A stretch of DNA of 64,000 nt from Cacajao melanocephalus (GCA_963573385.1 CAUYLG010038528.1:59993-123992); one strand, 5' to 3'. Shown: positions 24,285-38,563, numbered from the stretch's first letter. Notes: generated by a model not told the origin, from the letters alone. Numbers and translations are program-made.

Positions 24285-24415
24285 GATGCTGTTTCTGCAA
24301 CATACAGATTATTTGACTCTACCAGAGACCTGATGAATCAGAATCTCTAGAGATAGCACTCATGTTTTGTCATCTCGATTGGTGATTCTTGTACCCACTG
24401 AAGTTAGAGAATGAG
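24285..24415 (+). mobile_element. MER5A-like hAT fragment
   Basis: The passage about 24315-24345 (GATGAATCAGAATCTCTAGA) and the following 70 bp follow the MER5A order. Non-autonomous hAT-Charlie DNA transposon, diverged, ends not defined. Confidence 0.55.
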
Positions 24416-24711
24416 CAGCCTAAACTCAAATGCCTGTGGAGGCCATGAAGTAACACAAATAAATCAACACATTGAGAATATAGAATACAATAGGGAATGA
24501 GGGGCCTGTGGAACATATGACCCAGCTAATAGAGGCTAACACTACTTAGTGCCTACTATGGCCACCATGTGGCAAGGCAGACTGTGTGTTTCCAGTTCTT
24601 TGGATTTTTTTTCAAGAAAAGCTGAACAACTGATTTTTATGTAAAATGTCTTGATTTTTAAATGCTAGGGACCAGCATTAAAATATTTAAAAGAAGTTTT
24701 GTTTTTTTTTT
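24416..24711. other. Unassigned sequence before the L1MB
   Basis: No gene-like frame or repeat recognised; includes a T-run at 24702-24711. Confidence 0.35.
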
Positions 24712-25012
24712 CAAGAAATGATGCTGGAACAACTGGAAATCTACATGTAAAAAAACAGTAAATCTAGACATGAACCTTACACCTTGAACAAAAATTAACT
24801 CTAAGCAGATAATAGACTTAAATGTAAAATGTAAAACTATAAAACTCCTAGAAAATAACACAGGAGAAAACCTAATGGACCTTGAGTATAATAATGACAT
24901 TTTAGATACAACACCAAATACATGATCTAGGAATACAAAAAACAATGGATAAGCTGAACTTACTTAAAATTAAAAGCATCTGCTCTGTAAAAGATATATA
25001 TGTGTCTGTTTG

Positions 25013-25038
25013 TGTGTATATATATATATATATATATA
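25013..25038 (+). repeat. (TA)n microsatellite
   Basis: An uninterrupted TA run within the L1MB ORF2, preceded by a TGTGTTTGTGTG segment. Confidence 0.9.
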
Positions 25039-25868
25039 AAGAGAATGAGAACCCAAGGAACAGACTGGGAGAAAATATTTGCAAATTACACATCTGATAA
25101 AGAACTGTTATCCAAAATATACAAAGAGCTCTAAAAACTCAACAATAAGAAAACAAACAACCCAATTTAAAAATAGGCCAAAGATATGAAAAGCTATATT
25201 ACCAAATAAGATATACAGACGGCAAGTAGGCATATGAAAAGATGTTCAACTTCATATGTCGTTAGAGAAATGGAAATAAAAATAACAATGAGCTAACACT
25301 ACACATCATTAGAATGACTAAAAACAAAATACAACATCAACTGCTATTGAAGATGTAGAGTAACAGGAATCCTCATTCATTGCTGATGAGAATGCAAAGT
25401 GGTACAGCCACTTTGGAAGGCAGTTCAGCAGTTTCTTACAAAAATAAACATACTTTTACCATACAATTCAGCAACTCTGCTCCTTGGTATTTACCCAAAA
25501 AAGTTAAAAACTAATATACACACAAAAACCTGAACAAGGATGTTTATAGAAGCTTTATTCACAATTGCCAAAACTTGGAAGCAACCAAGATGCACTTCAG
25601 TGAGTGAATAAATAAGCAAACTGTGTACATGGAATAATATTTAGCACTAAAAGAAATGAGCTATCAATCATAAAAAGACATGGAGGAAATTTAAATGCAT
25701 ATCATTAAGAGAAAAATGCCATTCTGAAAAGGCTACATTCTGCATGATTCTAACCATATGGCATTCTGGAAAAGGCAGAATTATGGAGACAGTAAAAAGA
25801 TCAATGTTTTCTAGGGGTCAGTGGGGAGGGAGGTATGAATAGACAGAGCACAGAGGACTTTTAGGTCA

Positions 25869-26215
<347 letters not shown>

Positions 26216-26409
26216 GTGCAGGATGTTGGTAACGGCGGAGATTGTGTATGTGTGGACACGGTACACGGGACATGTGAACTCTGTAATTTTCACTCAATTT
26301 TCCTGTGAACCAAAAGTTTCTCTGAAAAACAGTTTATTTTTTAAAAAATTAAAGGACTATGTATGGGTCAATCAAAGGAGGCCTATGATTCACCTGTTCA
26401 CAACCTCTC

Positions 26410-26716
26410 TTTTTTTGTTTGTTTGTTTTGAGATAGAGTCTCACTCTGTTACCCAGGCTGGAGTACAGTGGACCAATCTTGGCTCACTGTAGCCTCCACC
26501 TCCTGGGTTCAAGAAATTCTCCTTGCTTCAGCCTCCTGAGTAACTGGGATTACAGGCACCCTCCACCACACCCAGCCAATTTTTGTATTTTAGTAGAGGC
26601 AGGGTTTGGCCATGTTGGCCAGGCTAGTCTTGAACTCCTGACCTCAGGTGATCTGCCCATGCTGGCCTCCCAAAGTCCTGGGATTACAGGCATGAGCCAT
26701 CATGCCCGGCCTGGCT
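26410..26716 (-). mobile_element. Alu, full length, antisense
   Basis: T-rich start with TTTG units, reverse complement of both monomers, ending near 26712. A second T-run follows at 26716-26728. No convincing target-site duplication seen. Confidence 0.94.
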
Positions 26717-26728
26717 TTTTTTTTTTTT

Positions 26729-27104
26729 AATGAAATGGATTTAGCATTGATCTGGCTCAGGCCAGTAACTTTATAAATGACAACATTTAGACTCAAAAAA
26801 AAAGTGAACGATTTGACTACGATGGCACAAGCAGTGTTGACAAAACCAGGCTAAGTGCTTAAACCACCAAACCTCCAATTTACTTTCTTATATAAACTTT
26901 ACAGGCAGTAGCCCTCAAATGTTAGCTCTAAGAGAGATTATCATTCATGTAGTAGTAGTGTAGGTAACATTCTGTATTAAAATCTTAAGAGGCATGCCTT
27001 GCTTGCCATCAGTAAAATGCAGAATATCTTCCCACACAGCACCCTCTAACAAATCAATAAGAGATTAACAAATGTTTTAATTTAAAAATACAAACTCTTC
27101 TCTA
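26729..27104. other. Unassigned sequence between two Alu elements
   Basis: No gene-like frame and no repeat recognised. Confidence 0.35.
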
Positions 27105-27402
27105 GGCCAGGTGTGGTGGCTCACCCCTGTATTTCCAGCACTTTGGGATCCCAAGGCGGGTGGATCGCCAGAGGTCGGGAGTTTGAAACCAGCCTAGCCA
27201 ACAAGGAGAAACCCCATCTCTACTAAAAACACAAAAACTAGCCTGGCGTAGTGGCGTGCACCTGTAATCCTAGCTACTTGGGAGGCTGAGTCAAGAGAAT
27301 TGCTTGAACCTAGGAGGCGGAGGTTGCAGTGAGCCAAAATGGCACCAATGCACCCCAGCCTGGGTGACAGAGTAAGATTCTGTCTCAAAACAAACGAACC
27401 AT
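27105..27402 (+). mobile_element. Alu, full length, sense
   Basis: Both monomers in sense orientation, tail AAAACAAACGAACC. The flanks ACAAACTCTTCT and ACAAGTCTCTTCT are a candidate for a decayed target-site duplication. It is likely AluS or AluJ by its divergence. Confidence 0.94.
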
Positions 27403-27845
27403 AAACAAGTCTCTTCTTTAAAGTACGTGGGCCAGGAGCAGAAGAGAAGCAGACAGTAGGATGCAGGACTGGCCCTAAAAACTGAGCTCAGGATTGTGAA
27501 GGGGCAAGGATACTCAGAGTTTTCTTGAGTAATGGGTTCTGAGAGTGCTGCATACTGGCCCTCTGTGAAACCAGGAATAGACAGGACCTCTCTGGTCAAG
27601 AATTCAGCTTCAAAGAAGCTTATAGCCATTGCCAAGGGCTGTGGTGGGAGCAGAGACAGCCACTAGCAGACACCTGGGCTACGTCAATGTCAGACTAAGT
27701 CTGAACCATCATCCCTGGCATCATCACAAGATGAGAGGCTTAACAAAAGTTGCAAACCACCAGTTTCTCAACCAGAAATTCAGACTGAGGCAAACAAGCA
27801 AATAAACTACAAGAAAAAAGAATGAATGCAAAATGCAAACTAAAA
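27403..27845. other. Unassigned, relatively GC-rich sequence
   Basis: No gene-like frame apart from a - strand frame at 27291-27635 that partly overlaps the preceding Alu, and no repeat recognised. It might be an old LTR; I cannot support this. Confidence 0.3.
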
Positions 27846-27847
27846 CA

Positions 27848-27985
27848 CCATTTTACAGATGAACCAATTAATCATCAGAGATGTTGCTTATCTTGCTTAA
27901 AGTGCCTAAGTAGTGAAGTTAGGATTCCAGCCCAGAAAGTCTGATTGCTAAGCCTGTGCTTTTCACCTCTGTGGCATACAGCCTC
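27848..27985 (-). mobile_element. MIR SINE fragment
   Basis: Antisense MIR: CATTTTACAGATGAACCAAT at 27850-27869, followed in order by the related blocks to the block ending at about 27985. Diverged. Confidence 0.75.
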
Positions 27986-28029
27986 CCCAGTGAAAAAATT
28001 ACCTGGTCTATAGAAATTCTAACAATCTG

Positions 28030-29650
28030 ATTAGCTGTTGTTTATCACAGAGGCAATTTATTTGTTTATGTATACATTATGTATATGCATTTCACAGATC
28101 TTTCTATGAGTTTCATAACACCTTCCCCCCATGTTTTGACTTCTCTCACCATAGATTAGTTTTGCCTATTTGTGAATTTTATATGAATGAAATAATACAA
28201 TTTATAGTCTTTTGTGTCTGGCTTGTTTCACTCAACATAATGTTTTTAAGGTTCATCCATGTCATAGCATGTATTAAGTTTGTTTGTTTTGATTATTACT
28301 TTATGGTATGAATACCACAATTGTTGATTCATTTTTTGTTGTTGTTGGTGGACATATAGGTTACCTTCAGTTCTGAGCTATTATAAATAATGTTTACAGC
28401 ATCTGAATAAAAGTGCTATGAACATTCTTTTATGTGTCATTTTCTGGAGACATATTTTCATCTCTTTGGGACAAATACCTAGGAGTAAAATTGCTGGGTG
28501 CTAGGGTAGTTACATATCTATCTTGATAAAGAATTGCCAGGAGTTTTCCAGAGAGTTATTACTATTTTACCTCCCTACCCTCATTGTTTCTATTCCTTTT
28601 CATCTTCATCAACCACTTTTGGGGGAGGGGGACAAGATGACACTTCATTGCGGCTTTAATTTGCATCTTCCTATGACTAATGATGCTAAGCAGTTTTTTT
28701 GTGTGTGCTTATTGACTATTTCATATCTTCTTTCGTGAAGTTTCTGTTCAAATCTCTTGCCCAATATAAGTGGGTAATTGCCTTCTTAATATTGAACTGT
28801 AGTTATTTATATGTACTGAATGCAAGTCCTGTGCCTGATATATGTGTTGCAAGTGTCACCTAGTCTATAACTTACCTTTAATTTTCTTAAGTGTCTTTTA
28901 AAAAGCAGAGGTTTTAAATTTTGTATTAAGTTCATTTTACTCATTTTCTTCTAGAGTATTTGTAATTTTAGCTTTTATGTTTAAGTATACAATCCATAAC
29001 AATGGTGTGGGGGTAATTAATTAAGATTAAGATTCATTATTTTTCATATATTTCTCCAATACAACTTTCTGAAAAATCTTTCCTTTCCCCATTGACATTT
29101 CTTAGTGCTTTTGTTGAAAACTCTGCTGACCATATATGATGGGTTTATTTCTGAACTCTATTCTGTTCTATTGACTTATTTTTCTATCCTTATACTAATA
29201 TTACACTCTTAATTACTATTGCTTTATACTGTCTTGAAGTCAAGTAGTAAAAGTCCTCCAATATTTTTCTTTTGCAAGAGTGTTTTGTTTATTCCAGGTT
29301 ATTTTTTTTTCCAAAATACAGTTTAGGATCACCCAAAGAAAGAAAAAAAATTGTTGCTATTTTAAAGGAGGTTACATTGAGTTTAAATATCATTCTGGTA
29401 GAATTTACCTCTTAAAAATATTGAATGGTCCCATTCATTAAAATGGGCTGAATTTTCATTTATTTAGATTTTCTGAAATTTCTCTTAGAAATATTTTTTA
29501 GTTTACTGTATAAAATTACATAAACTTTTATTAAGGTTATTCATAAGTATATAATATTTTGATGCTGTTATAAAGCATGTTATTTGTGTTTTGTTTTTCA
29601 AATATCTGTTGCTAGTATATGGAAACACTAATATCTCCACTGTTCATCTG
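28030..29650 (-). mobile_element. Ancient L1M, antisense, 3' UTR into ORF2
   Basis: Reading the + strand, the order is that of an L1M in reverse: 3' UTR (28080-28300), late ORF2 (28340-28900), then further upstream ORF2 to about 29640 (passages at 29150-29270 and 29420-29620). Diverged throughout. A 72-bp segment of it (28779-28850) has a close relative at 31434-31514. Confidence 0.8.
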
Positions 29651-30335
29651 ATTAAAATACTTTTTTTCAGATTTACCGTATGAATAAGATGATTTTAAAA
29701 GATAAAAAACAAGTAAGTTTAACTCTGAAAACTACAAATCATGATACAGTTTACATATACATAAAATTGATTTTTCAGAATGTATCTCTCACTAATGTCT
29801 TTATAAATTGATTGGCTCTTCATTTATAATAAAGCTATTTAGGGGACTGTAATAGACAACACTAGAAATAAAAACTCTTAAATAATTTAACCAAATTTAG
29901 TTTTTTTCTCTCAGTTTCTAGGCTCTCTACCCTAAGCCTAGCAACCAAACTTTATTCTAGTAATGAATCCATGTTCAAAAGTATGCTAGCTAATCTTGTA
30001 ATTATCTTCTCTTCCTTCTCTTCTCAAATCTCTGAAGTTCTACTTCCATATATATTCCTTTTCTTTTACAGTATCTCTTTTCATGCAATGATTTTTTTTT
30101 TACTTTTAGTTTAGCCTCTCCTCATATGTCATTTTTTTTTCTTACTTTTAGTTTAAACATAATTAGATTTTGCTTCCCTTGAATGACTCTTTATAAAGGG
30201 GGCTTCCTCTAGATCTCACCTTTAAAAAAAATTTGCTTAAACCCAATGAATGAATATATAAATGAAACAAATCTAGCTTCTATTCTCACAACTTTCTCTA
30301 AATTCTCTAATTAAAATCCCAATAACTAAATTCAG
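29651..30335. other. Unassigned AT-rich sequence
   Basis: No gene-like frame. Two similar T-rich segments, around 30092-30115 and 30132-30156, each end in ACTTTTAGTTTA, probably a local duplication. Confidence 0.35.
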
Positions 30336-30339
30336 GAAT

Positions 30340-31372
30340 TGTTTCTCATCCTAACCTCTTTTTTCAAATTATGCAGCATGTGACACTGTTGACTTCTCTC
30401 TCCTTGATGTCTTCTTCTGTGTTTGCTTTAATCTCTCCCTTCTTTTCACATTATTAGATTTCCAACAGATTGCCTTGTTCATCACTTTCTTCCCACTCAC
30501 TTATAAGGGCTTTCTAAATCTCTCCCTCTGCACTTATTCCTCAAGAGTTCAGCCAATTTCCATATTTAAATTACTCTTAGATAATATAGCACGGGTGTGA
30601 ATGCAAAAATGACAGACCTTCTAGGTACCAGATACAATACTATAGATGCACACACTCTTTCCACGTTGGTGAAAACTTAAAAGATTTGACTCTTCCTTAG
30701 GCTTACCCAAGTGTACAAACTATGCACAGAAATCCTCGGAATGGTTCCCAATTCTACATTTTTAGCCAGGACACCATGCCTTGATTTATTATAAAGGTTT
30801 CCTGTTAATATTCCAAGGTCATATGAAATTTGGCATGTCAAAAATCAAAATTAGTTGTTCACACCCAAATTTCCTGTTATTTCAAATCCCAAGATACCAT
30901 GACCAGGCCATCTGATGCATACTCAACTTTCTAACATGTTCCTTCATTTTTTTTCTCAGAGACCAACACACTAAGGCAAGACCCTACCATCTAATGACTT
31001 CACTATTTCAGTAGTCTCTTGTTGGAAATGCTCATCTCTTCAGTGTCTTTATCTGATGACTTCTTATTGATTTGAAAATAAAGTCCACTAAAGGCTTACA
31101 AGCCTTTGCATGATCTGGCTCCCACATCCCTTCTGTAACCTTCATATTAGAATTAGTCTCCCTGACACATCATAAACCTTGTGCTTTCCCTTGACAGTTT
31201 ATTAGCTTTGGAATTAAACAGCTATTTATTTGTAAAATTATCTGTTTTATACTTGCCTCCAGCAGAATCATATGGAAGAATCAGCCATGAAAATGAGGAC
31301 TGTGTCATCTTATTCAATCTTTATGTCTAGAACTTAGCACAGCATCTAGCACATAGTAGGCTCTATCTCTGT
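30340..31372 (+). mobile_element. L2 LINE, sense, ORF2 remnant to 3' end
   Basis: GCAGCATGTGACACTGTTGAC near 30373-30393 matches the L2 RT region at 20 of 21 positions (one base differs). 31080-31190 (AAATAAAGTCC block) and the end at 31330-31372 (CTTAGCACAGCATCTAGCAC) are the conserved L2 3' region. The family has no poly-A tail; here the usual short terminal repeats are replaced by a microsatellite. No ORF survives. Confidence 0.75.
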
Positions 31373-31373
31373 G

Positions 31374-31412
31374 TGTACATATATATATGTATACATATAT
31401 GTGTGTGTGAAA
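31374..31412 (+). repeat. TA/TG microsatellite
   Basis: Alternating pyrimidine-purine run with several ATATGT units just after the L2 end. Confidence 0.85.
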
Positions 31413-31433
31413 AAGAGAGGTAGAGATAAAGAG

Positions 31434-31514
31434 TGCCTTCTTAAAACTGAACATAAATAACAGTAGTTATTTATATATACTGAATACAAGTCCTGTGCCT
31501 GATATATGTGTTGC
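31434..31514 (-). mobile_element. Duplicated piece of the 28.8-kb L1M
   Basis: Reads on the + strand in the same direction as 28779-28850 and shares its private substitutions. About 51 bp differ at two positions; a further 19 bp on the left also match with two differences, after a 9-bp insertion. This is best explained as a local copy, not a second old L1. Confidence 0.75.
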
Positions 31515-31548
31515 CTGATATATATGGGTATATACATAGAGACAGAAA

Positions 31549-31554
31549 AAGGGG

Positions 31555-31586
<32 letters not shown>

Positions 31587-31587
31587 C

Positions 31588-31622
<35 letters not shown>
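31549..31622 (+). repeat. (GA)n microsatellite with CAGA interruptions
   Basis: Polypurine run: GAGAGA units with interspersed CAGAGA and CAGACA, followed by AAATAAATG. Confidence 0.93.
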
Positions 31623-31626
<4 letters not shown>

Positions 31627-32180
31627 AATGCTAATACTAGAACATTTTAAAAATTGGAAGTGTCTGGTTAAACTATAGCTTATACTGAAAAATCCATGAA
31701 TAATAGAGGGTAAATTCTGCTGTGTAAACAGAGGAATAGTTAGTAACCATTAATTATTCCCACAATTTTATGGAGGTCTGGTTTCCTTAGAGAACATCAT
31801 CAATCATTGCTTCTGTTACAGACCTTATACTTCAGTAACTCGAAGAGAGAACACTCCCTAATACTTACCATTTAGCATTAACATTCTAGCTAGTCCATCT
31901 CTTTATTAATGAGAGCCAGCACTGACACAAACAGCTGAAAGGAAGAGTTATTTTTAAATGAAACATGACTTTTATTCTTCTGTTTAATATTTTAAAAGGG
32001 GACAAGGCAGAAAAGCTAACAGAAATATACACGAACAGAGTGTACAACAGTTAAACTGTTCGTTCCGATGGAAGAGAAGATTAATATTGACTTATCTATT
32101 TGTTAATAAGTGTAGAAACAGAAATGCCAGAGTGCAAACTCCCATACCCATTTCTAGTCAGACAGACCTCCACCATGCCC
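31623..32180. other. Unassigned sequence
   Basis: No gene-like frame and no repeat recognised. Confidence 0.35.
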
Positions 32181-32184
32181 ATTT

Positions 32185-32400
32185 TCACTGTGACCTTTGG
32201 TTAGCACAACTTTTTATATAAATATTTATTACTTACTGAGTAACCATGTAACAACATATCTGTGCCACAGTTCCCTCATCTGCAAAAGCAGGATGATACT
32301 AATATTTAGCTTGTATATAATGAGATAATACATCTAAGACATTTATCACAGAGTTTAGGACATAGAATCAATAACTACTGACTGTCATTATTGTCAATAT
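32185..32400 (+). mobile_element. MIR SINE
   Basis: Sense MIR: TGTGACCTTTGGTTAGCAC at 32190, then CAGTTCCCTCATCTGCAAAA at 32269-32288, then the ATGAGATAATACAT block at 32318 and the tail. Diverged but in consistent order. Confidence 0.8.
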
Positions 32401-32460
32401 AGAATAGTTATGAGTAAAGATTCGATAAATTTCTTTGGCATCAAATTCCAGTGCCAATAA

Positions 32461-32810
<350 letters not shown>

Positions 32811-35800
32811 TAACCAAAAGTAAATTTTTTAGCCACTATCTAAACTCATCAGAAACGTCTGCAAAATCATCAGTTAGTCCTATCCACATCAGTCACTGCT
32901 CCTTTGCTTATTAAGATCTTTGCTCAATAAGTTATCCAATTACCCACAATTTGCATTTTTTGGCACTATATTAAGTCCTCTACATTTGCAATCACCTGTA
33001 TGCTACTCATCACTCAAAGATGAATGACTGACATATGCCATCAGGACAACAAATATTTCTTCTCTTATACTTATTTTGTATACAATGCAATTGATCTAGC
33101 TCCCAAGTCACTATGGGATGCACATTCTATACTGAACATTCTTTAGCACAGCCATTTCTATCCTCACTTCTTTGCCACTTTTTTCCCTACAACATGGACA
33201 CCAGGTCAATATCTAACAGAATTATAAAATATTTCTCTCTGTTAAAAAAAACCTTTAGAAGATACTCCAGCACAGCCAGTGCCAAGCACTAAGGAGACAA
33301 CCCAAGAGGGAATGATATCTGCCTCTCCTCCTACTATGCTTATACCACCCATCCAAGCCAGAAATAGGAGACCCAACACCACAGGCCAGTGAAGATGACC
33401 TGTCAACTCCAACTAGCTCTTTCAATGACAATAATGCATGTGGATTGCACTCCACAGCAGATGATATTCCAAAAAGAAGAACATGAGAAGAAACCATCGT
33501 TGAAGAGGCACCTGACCCTTGGCAATACCAAAGACTTTTCTAGGACTCACCTCACTGGGAATGACATGGAACAGCAGTTCCTCAGAACTCACTGCCTGCC
33601 TCAGCAAGTACTATAACTCATCAAATTTTCTAACAGTCAACTTGAAATGAAAGTTTGGAGGAAACTAGGAGCCCCTTCTTTCTGGAGTCCTTAAATAGGA
33701 CAGGCTCACCAAAAATATGACAGAAATAACATATCAAAATCTAGAATCAGGGGTATCCAAGACAGAGAATATAGCCATGGGTTCTTAATTTCTGTTTCTG
33801 GTTGGGCCCGCAAAGCCCCTTTCTCATCCCTCTTTTCCACTTGTCATTAGAGACAGAAATTAGAAACCATGGTTTCAGGCTGCTAAAAGCCTAAAGTAAA
33901 ACAAAACAAAACAACAACAACAAAATAAGGCAGGTTGGATAAGCTTGATACATGTATTGTTTCCATTATTTGGCCAGACTCACTTTTGCTCTTGTATTCC
34001 CTAACTCTCTGATCTTTTTGGAAGTCTGACTTTGACTCCAATAGTCACCTTAGAAGACCTTTGGTAAGCATGCAATTCACACTCCCCTGGCTGGATCCTC
34101 TGCAGTCATTCAACCATGACCTAGCTTTCACTCATAGGTTTTAAATACTATTGATGGTAAGCAAAAGTTGTTTCTGCCTTCTTCCCAGGTTAGCATGCCT
34201 CAAGGAATTCTCCTCAAATTAAACAGACCTAAATTTTTATATAATTTTAATTAAAAACCAAATATATACTTTTAAAAATATTTTCTTCTGAACTTTCAAA
34301 TCTCTTTATAGCCCTTTCAAAATTTTCATAACGTTATTTAGAGCTAAACAGCTTTACAAGTCTTGTGGGGGAAAAATATTGACTCTTTGCTAACCTATTT
34401 CTTGCCCTACTTAAGCAACTATTTTTAACTCTTTTATAATTTTTAACTTGAAATAATAAGATTATTTGCTTTTCAATTTTATCCATTTTTATTGATTTCT
34501 AATTAATCAACAATTATACAATTTTGAATAAGGATTTCAACTAACATTGTAGTTAGAACAATAAGTTTTCTGTAAGAAATTTTCAGAATCATTTTTGTTA
34601 CACAATAGAGTGACAGATTCTAATTTAATTATTCTCTCTTTTGTTGGATATTTATTTCCAACTTAGAGGAGAGATGGCCCTACATAAAGTAAAAATTAAA
34701 GCACAATCCTGATTTAGAAATCCAGGTAGCAAGGTGATATTAACCTTCTCACAGAATGATGGTTATGCCCAGTGTGATCCTTCTTTTAGGATTCTTAACA
34801 GATGAACACTTTCTTCAAGAACAGGGTTCCATGGAGTTGTAAAACCTAACAATATGTTTCTAAGAACTAACACTCAGTGTGCCAGATAGCTGGGAAACGT
34901 AATTCCTGGTGTCTTGCTGGAAAACAAAAGCAAAAATAACTAAAAAGATGGCCTACTGCTGAACAATCCTTTTCCTATGATACCAATCAAAAGGCTTATG
35001 AAATTTAAGGTTTTCCATGCCAGCAGGAAGGCTGTAGAATGTGATGAGTCATTTTGTCTAAAGTCAATTCTCATCATTTAGAACAGAATAAAAGTCATCT
35101 TAAAACTGCAAGTCAGCTGCCCTGCCTTGACATCTGGACACGGATGTCCTACAGGGTGAACAGATGAATGATAATGGAGATGACAAGCACTGGCATCACC
35201 ACGAGTCTTGGGGAAAGGTCAGAAAAGCCAGAAGAGAAGCTGTGGCTTAAATAGCCATCACATGGCAGCTTTGAGGTTCAGTCATTTTTTATTTTTTTCT
35301 TTTCTTGTGAGAAGGATCTTTTACTACTCAAATTTTACAGAAGTGGTCATAATTCTAGTCATTGTTGGTATCTAGAACTATTTTTGAATTTGCTAATTAA
35401 AAATTAAAATACATAATGCCATAAATTGTTGAGTAACAGTAGTGCCACTCAACAAGGACTGTGGAAGTGCTTTCCCAGAGTGCATGCATAAGGTATTTTA
35501 AGTCTCAATGCCTTTGCATATACCGTTCTGTCTATGAGAGATCTCCCTGCTCACCTCCATCTCCTTAGCCTAGGAAATACTTAACATTTAAGACACAGGC
35601 TCCAACAAGCCCCTCTCCCACAACTTTCCTAGAACCTAGTTCTCTAGTGCCCAACAGGCAGAAACTGTTCTACACCTCCCTAGGGCACACGATGATGCTG
35701 CTGCGTTACCTCTTACCTGTGTTTCTATTCCACAGCTGTCCTAGCTCACCCTTGTCCCAAGACCATTGTCCCTGTCTCCACAGGTTTTTCCCACATCCCT

Positions 35801-36216
35801 GTGAATTTCTCTGAGAACCTCTCACCTTGGTGCTGGAGGTGGCCTAACCCAGAGACCTGTTCTGGAAGGCTGAGTGGGATTTTTCTGCAGCCTAGGTAAA
35901 GGTCCCACATGCTGAGCTCAGAGAACCACCAAACCTATGCCATCCATCTCCTTTCAAGAACCACTTAGAAATGTCAGTTTAAAGACTATCCTAACAACGA
36001 AGACTCTACCCACATCCCAAGATATTTTAAGGGGAGGACTAAGAGAAAGAAGGCTACCCTTTTGGGTGCTTCAGGATTTTTAAAAAGAGACTATTCCCAT
36101 CACCACACACCTACCCTCCCAACAGTGGTAGGAATGAAGAGGGGCTTCTTCTAGTCCCCAAAGCAAAGGCAGAGGACTCCAGGAGCCTCAGTACTAATAT
36201 AACTTAAAATATAATG
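32811..36216. other. Long stretch without recognised genes or repeats
   Basis: The largest unassigned region (3.4 kb). Short chance frames occur (33389-33616 on +, 33255-33497 on -), none with a domain I know. 33905-33925 is a (CAAAA/CAA)n run. A weak resemblance to L2 sense sequence occurs at about 35500-35700 (TGCCTTTGCATATACC and beyond) but I do not trust it. Composition at 35500-36200 is less AT-rich. Confidence 0.4.
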
Positions 36217-36576
<360 letters not shown>

Positions 36577-37430
36577 ATTTTCCTAATTTAGGCTCTTCTA
36601 TAAAAAACACCTGAGAGAAGAGCTCAAATGCAAAATTAATTTATTTGGGAGGTACAAGAAATATTAGTAAGGGAGAGGAGAAATGAGAAAGGGAAGGGTG
36701 GGCAACTGGAGGTTAATGTCTTTGGAGAAATTCAGAGTCAGTGTAAACCACAAATCTGACAGTGTTCTCTACTGTGCAAGGGAGCTGGGGCATGTATACA
36801 TCAACTCCAGTGAGTAATATGTTGAAGACTGCCTACAGAGAAGGGTGTTAGTATGCCAGCACTCCAAGCCTACTTCAGGTAACACAGTGATGACAAACTG
36901 GACTATGCTAGCAAGAGAGAAGGCTCTCAGACAAAGACATACTAGTGCTGAAAGTTACAAGATGGGCTTGGTTGCACTAAAGTGGTAAAGACAAGGATAT
37001 CAATGGAGCACTAAAAGCATCTGCTATATTTATTATCATTTTGCCAGTAAATGGTAGCTGTACATCACACTTTATATTGCATATTATGTACTGCATATAG
37101 AACATCAGTTTAAGTACAAGGTTAACACATACAAACATAGTGTGATTCTGGATAATCCCTTTTGGTCTCAGTTACAATGTACATATTATTTATTTTTAAA
37201 ATTGTCTCACCAGATATTTTCAAGAGAGAGAAGAGAAAGACTACATGGTGTGAAGCATGTAGGGTGGCTGGTTGACTGGAGTCCCACTAAGGGTGTTATC
37301 CAGTAACTGAGCAGGAGTTCAATTTTTCTATATTCTAGAAGTGCTTAAACTGTACGAATTTAAAACTTTTAATTCTCAATATCCGTTGACTTATTTTATT
37401 TGACTTCCTCTTTCATATGGAACAACATTT
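36577..37430. other. Unassigned sequence
   Basis: No gene-like frame, no repeat recognised with confidence. 37130-37180 vaguely resembles MIR. Confidence 0.35.
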
Positions 37431-37434
37431 CAAT

Positions 37435-37545
37435 GAGAGAGGAAACTGCTTCGTATATTCATGAATTTTTCAAAGATTCACAGCCAGTGACAGTTTGACC
37501 TAACAGTCAGTCCTCTTCTCAACTCAGTGTTCTTTCCATTTATGA
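37435..37545 (-). mobile_element. MIR SINE fragment
   Basis: Antisense MIR-like order: GAGGAAACTGCTT at 37438, CACAGCCAGTGACAG at 37480, and the CAGTGTTCTTTCCATT end at about 37526. Diverged. Confidence 0.55.
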
Positions 37546-38301
37546 ACCTCCTGAGTTCCTCCTTGACTTTCAGTTCTTAAAATTATCCAGAGCCCAAGGA
37601 TATCAGCACAACACTAACACCAATGTATTGCTATTGCTTTGAAGACAATGTTTATTTTCTTGTCAAACTGATGTTTATTTGATGATATCTCTACAGAAAC
37701 AAGAACGCATACAATGTCAGACACACACGAATAAAGTGGAGGATGTATATTTTTAAGTGCATGGTCTTTTAAGTTTCTTCCAAATATTCCATACCAAAAA
37801 GATCCATTATATTTTTAGAATAGGCTTTAGAGTTTTCTACGGTAATATAAAAGGTAGTATGTTCTTTTTATTTCCTGTGCTCTCAGATATACCAATAATG
37901 GGAAAAAAATGTTGTAATGAGACTAGTGGAAAAATACTGTCTGTACTGAGAGCCATACAAGAATAATTGCATTAGGTAGGCTTCATCTAATAAAATATAT
38001 TGCTATATTGCTATATTCCTGAAAGGGGGAATTTGCAGATGTGGGAAATGGGGGAAAGGCCCAGAGCACAAAATAGTCAATAAAAGCTTTCCCTATGAGA
38101 AGGAGTATTATTTTTCTCCTTTTGTAGAAAGCTGGCACACATATTTTTAAATGAATGGTTACTTTAATCGGTTTTTGGCATTTTGGAGTTTCTCACCTTA
38201 GAAGTACCAAAGGTTCACATTGGTTTTCTGCTTATAAACATATATTTCATTTGGCCCTCCATTTAGACTAATACAATGATGATTAATGGTTGTTTAGTAA
38301 A
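37546..38301. other. Unassigned sequence
   Basis: A 69-codon + frame (37757-37966) is not recognised. No repeat named. Confidence 0.35.
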
Positions 38302-38507
38302 TGTATTAGTCAAGTGGAGCTGCATATCAGAATACCATAAACCAGGAGGCTTAAACAACAGAAATTTATTTCACACAGTTCTGAAGACTGAGAAGTTCAA
38401 TATCAAGGTGCTGACTGATTCAGTTCCCCAGTGAGGGCTTTCTCTTCCTAATTCCTAGTTGGATGCCTTCTCACTGTGTCCTCACATGGCAGAGGGAGAA
38501 AGAGAAG

Positions 38508-38563
<56 letters not shown>

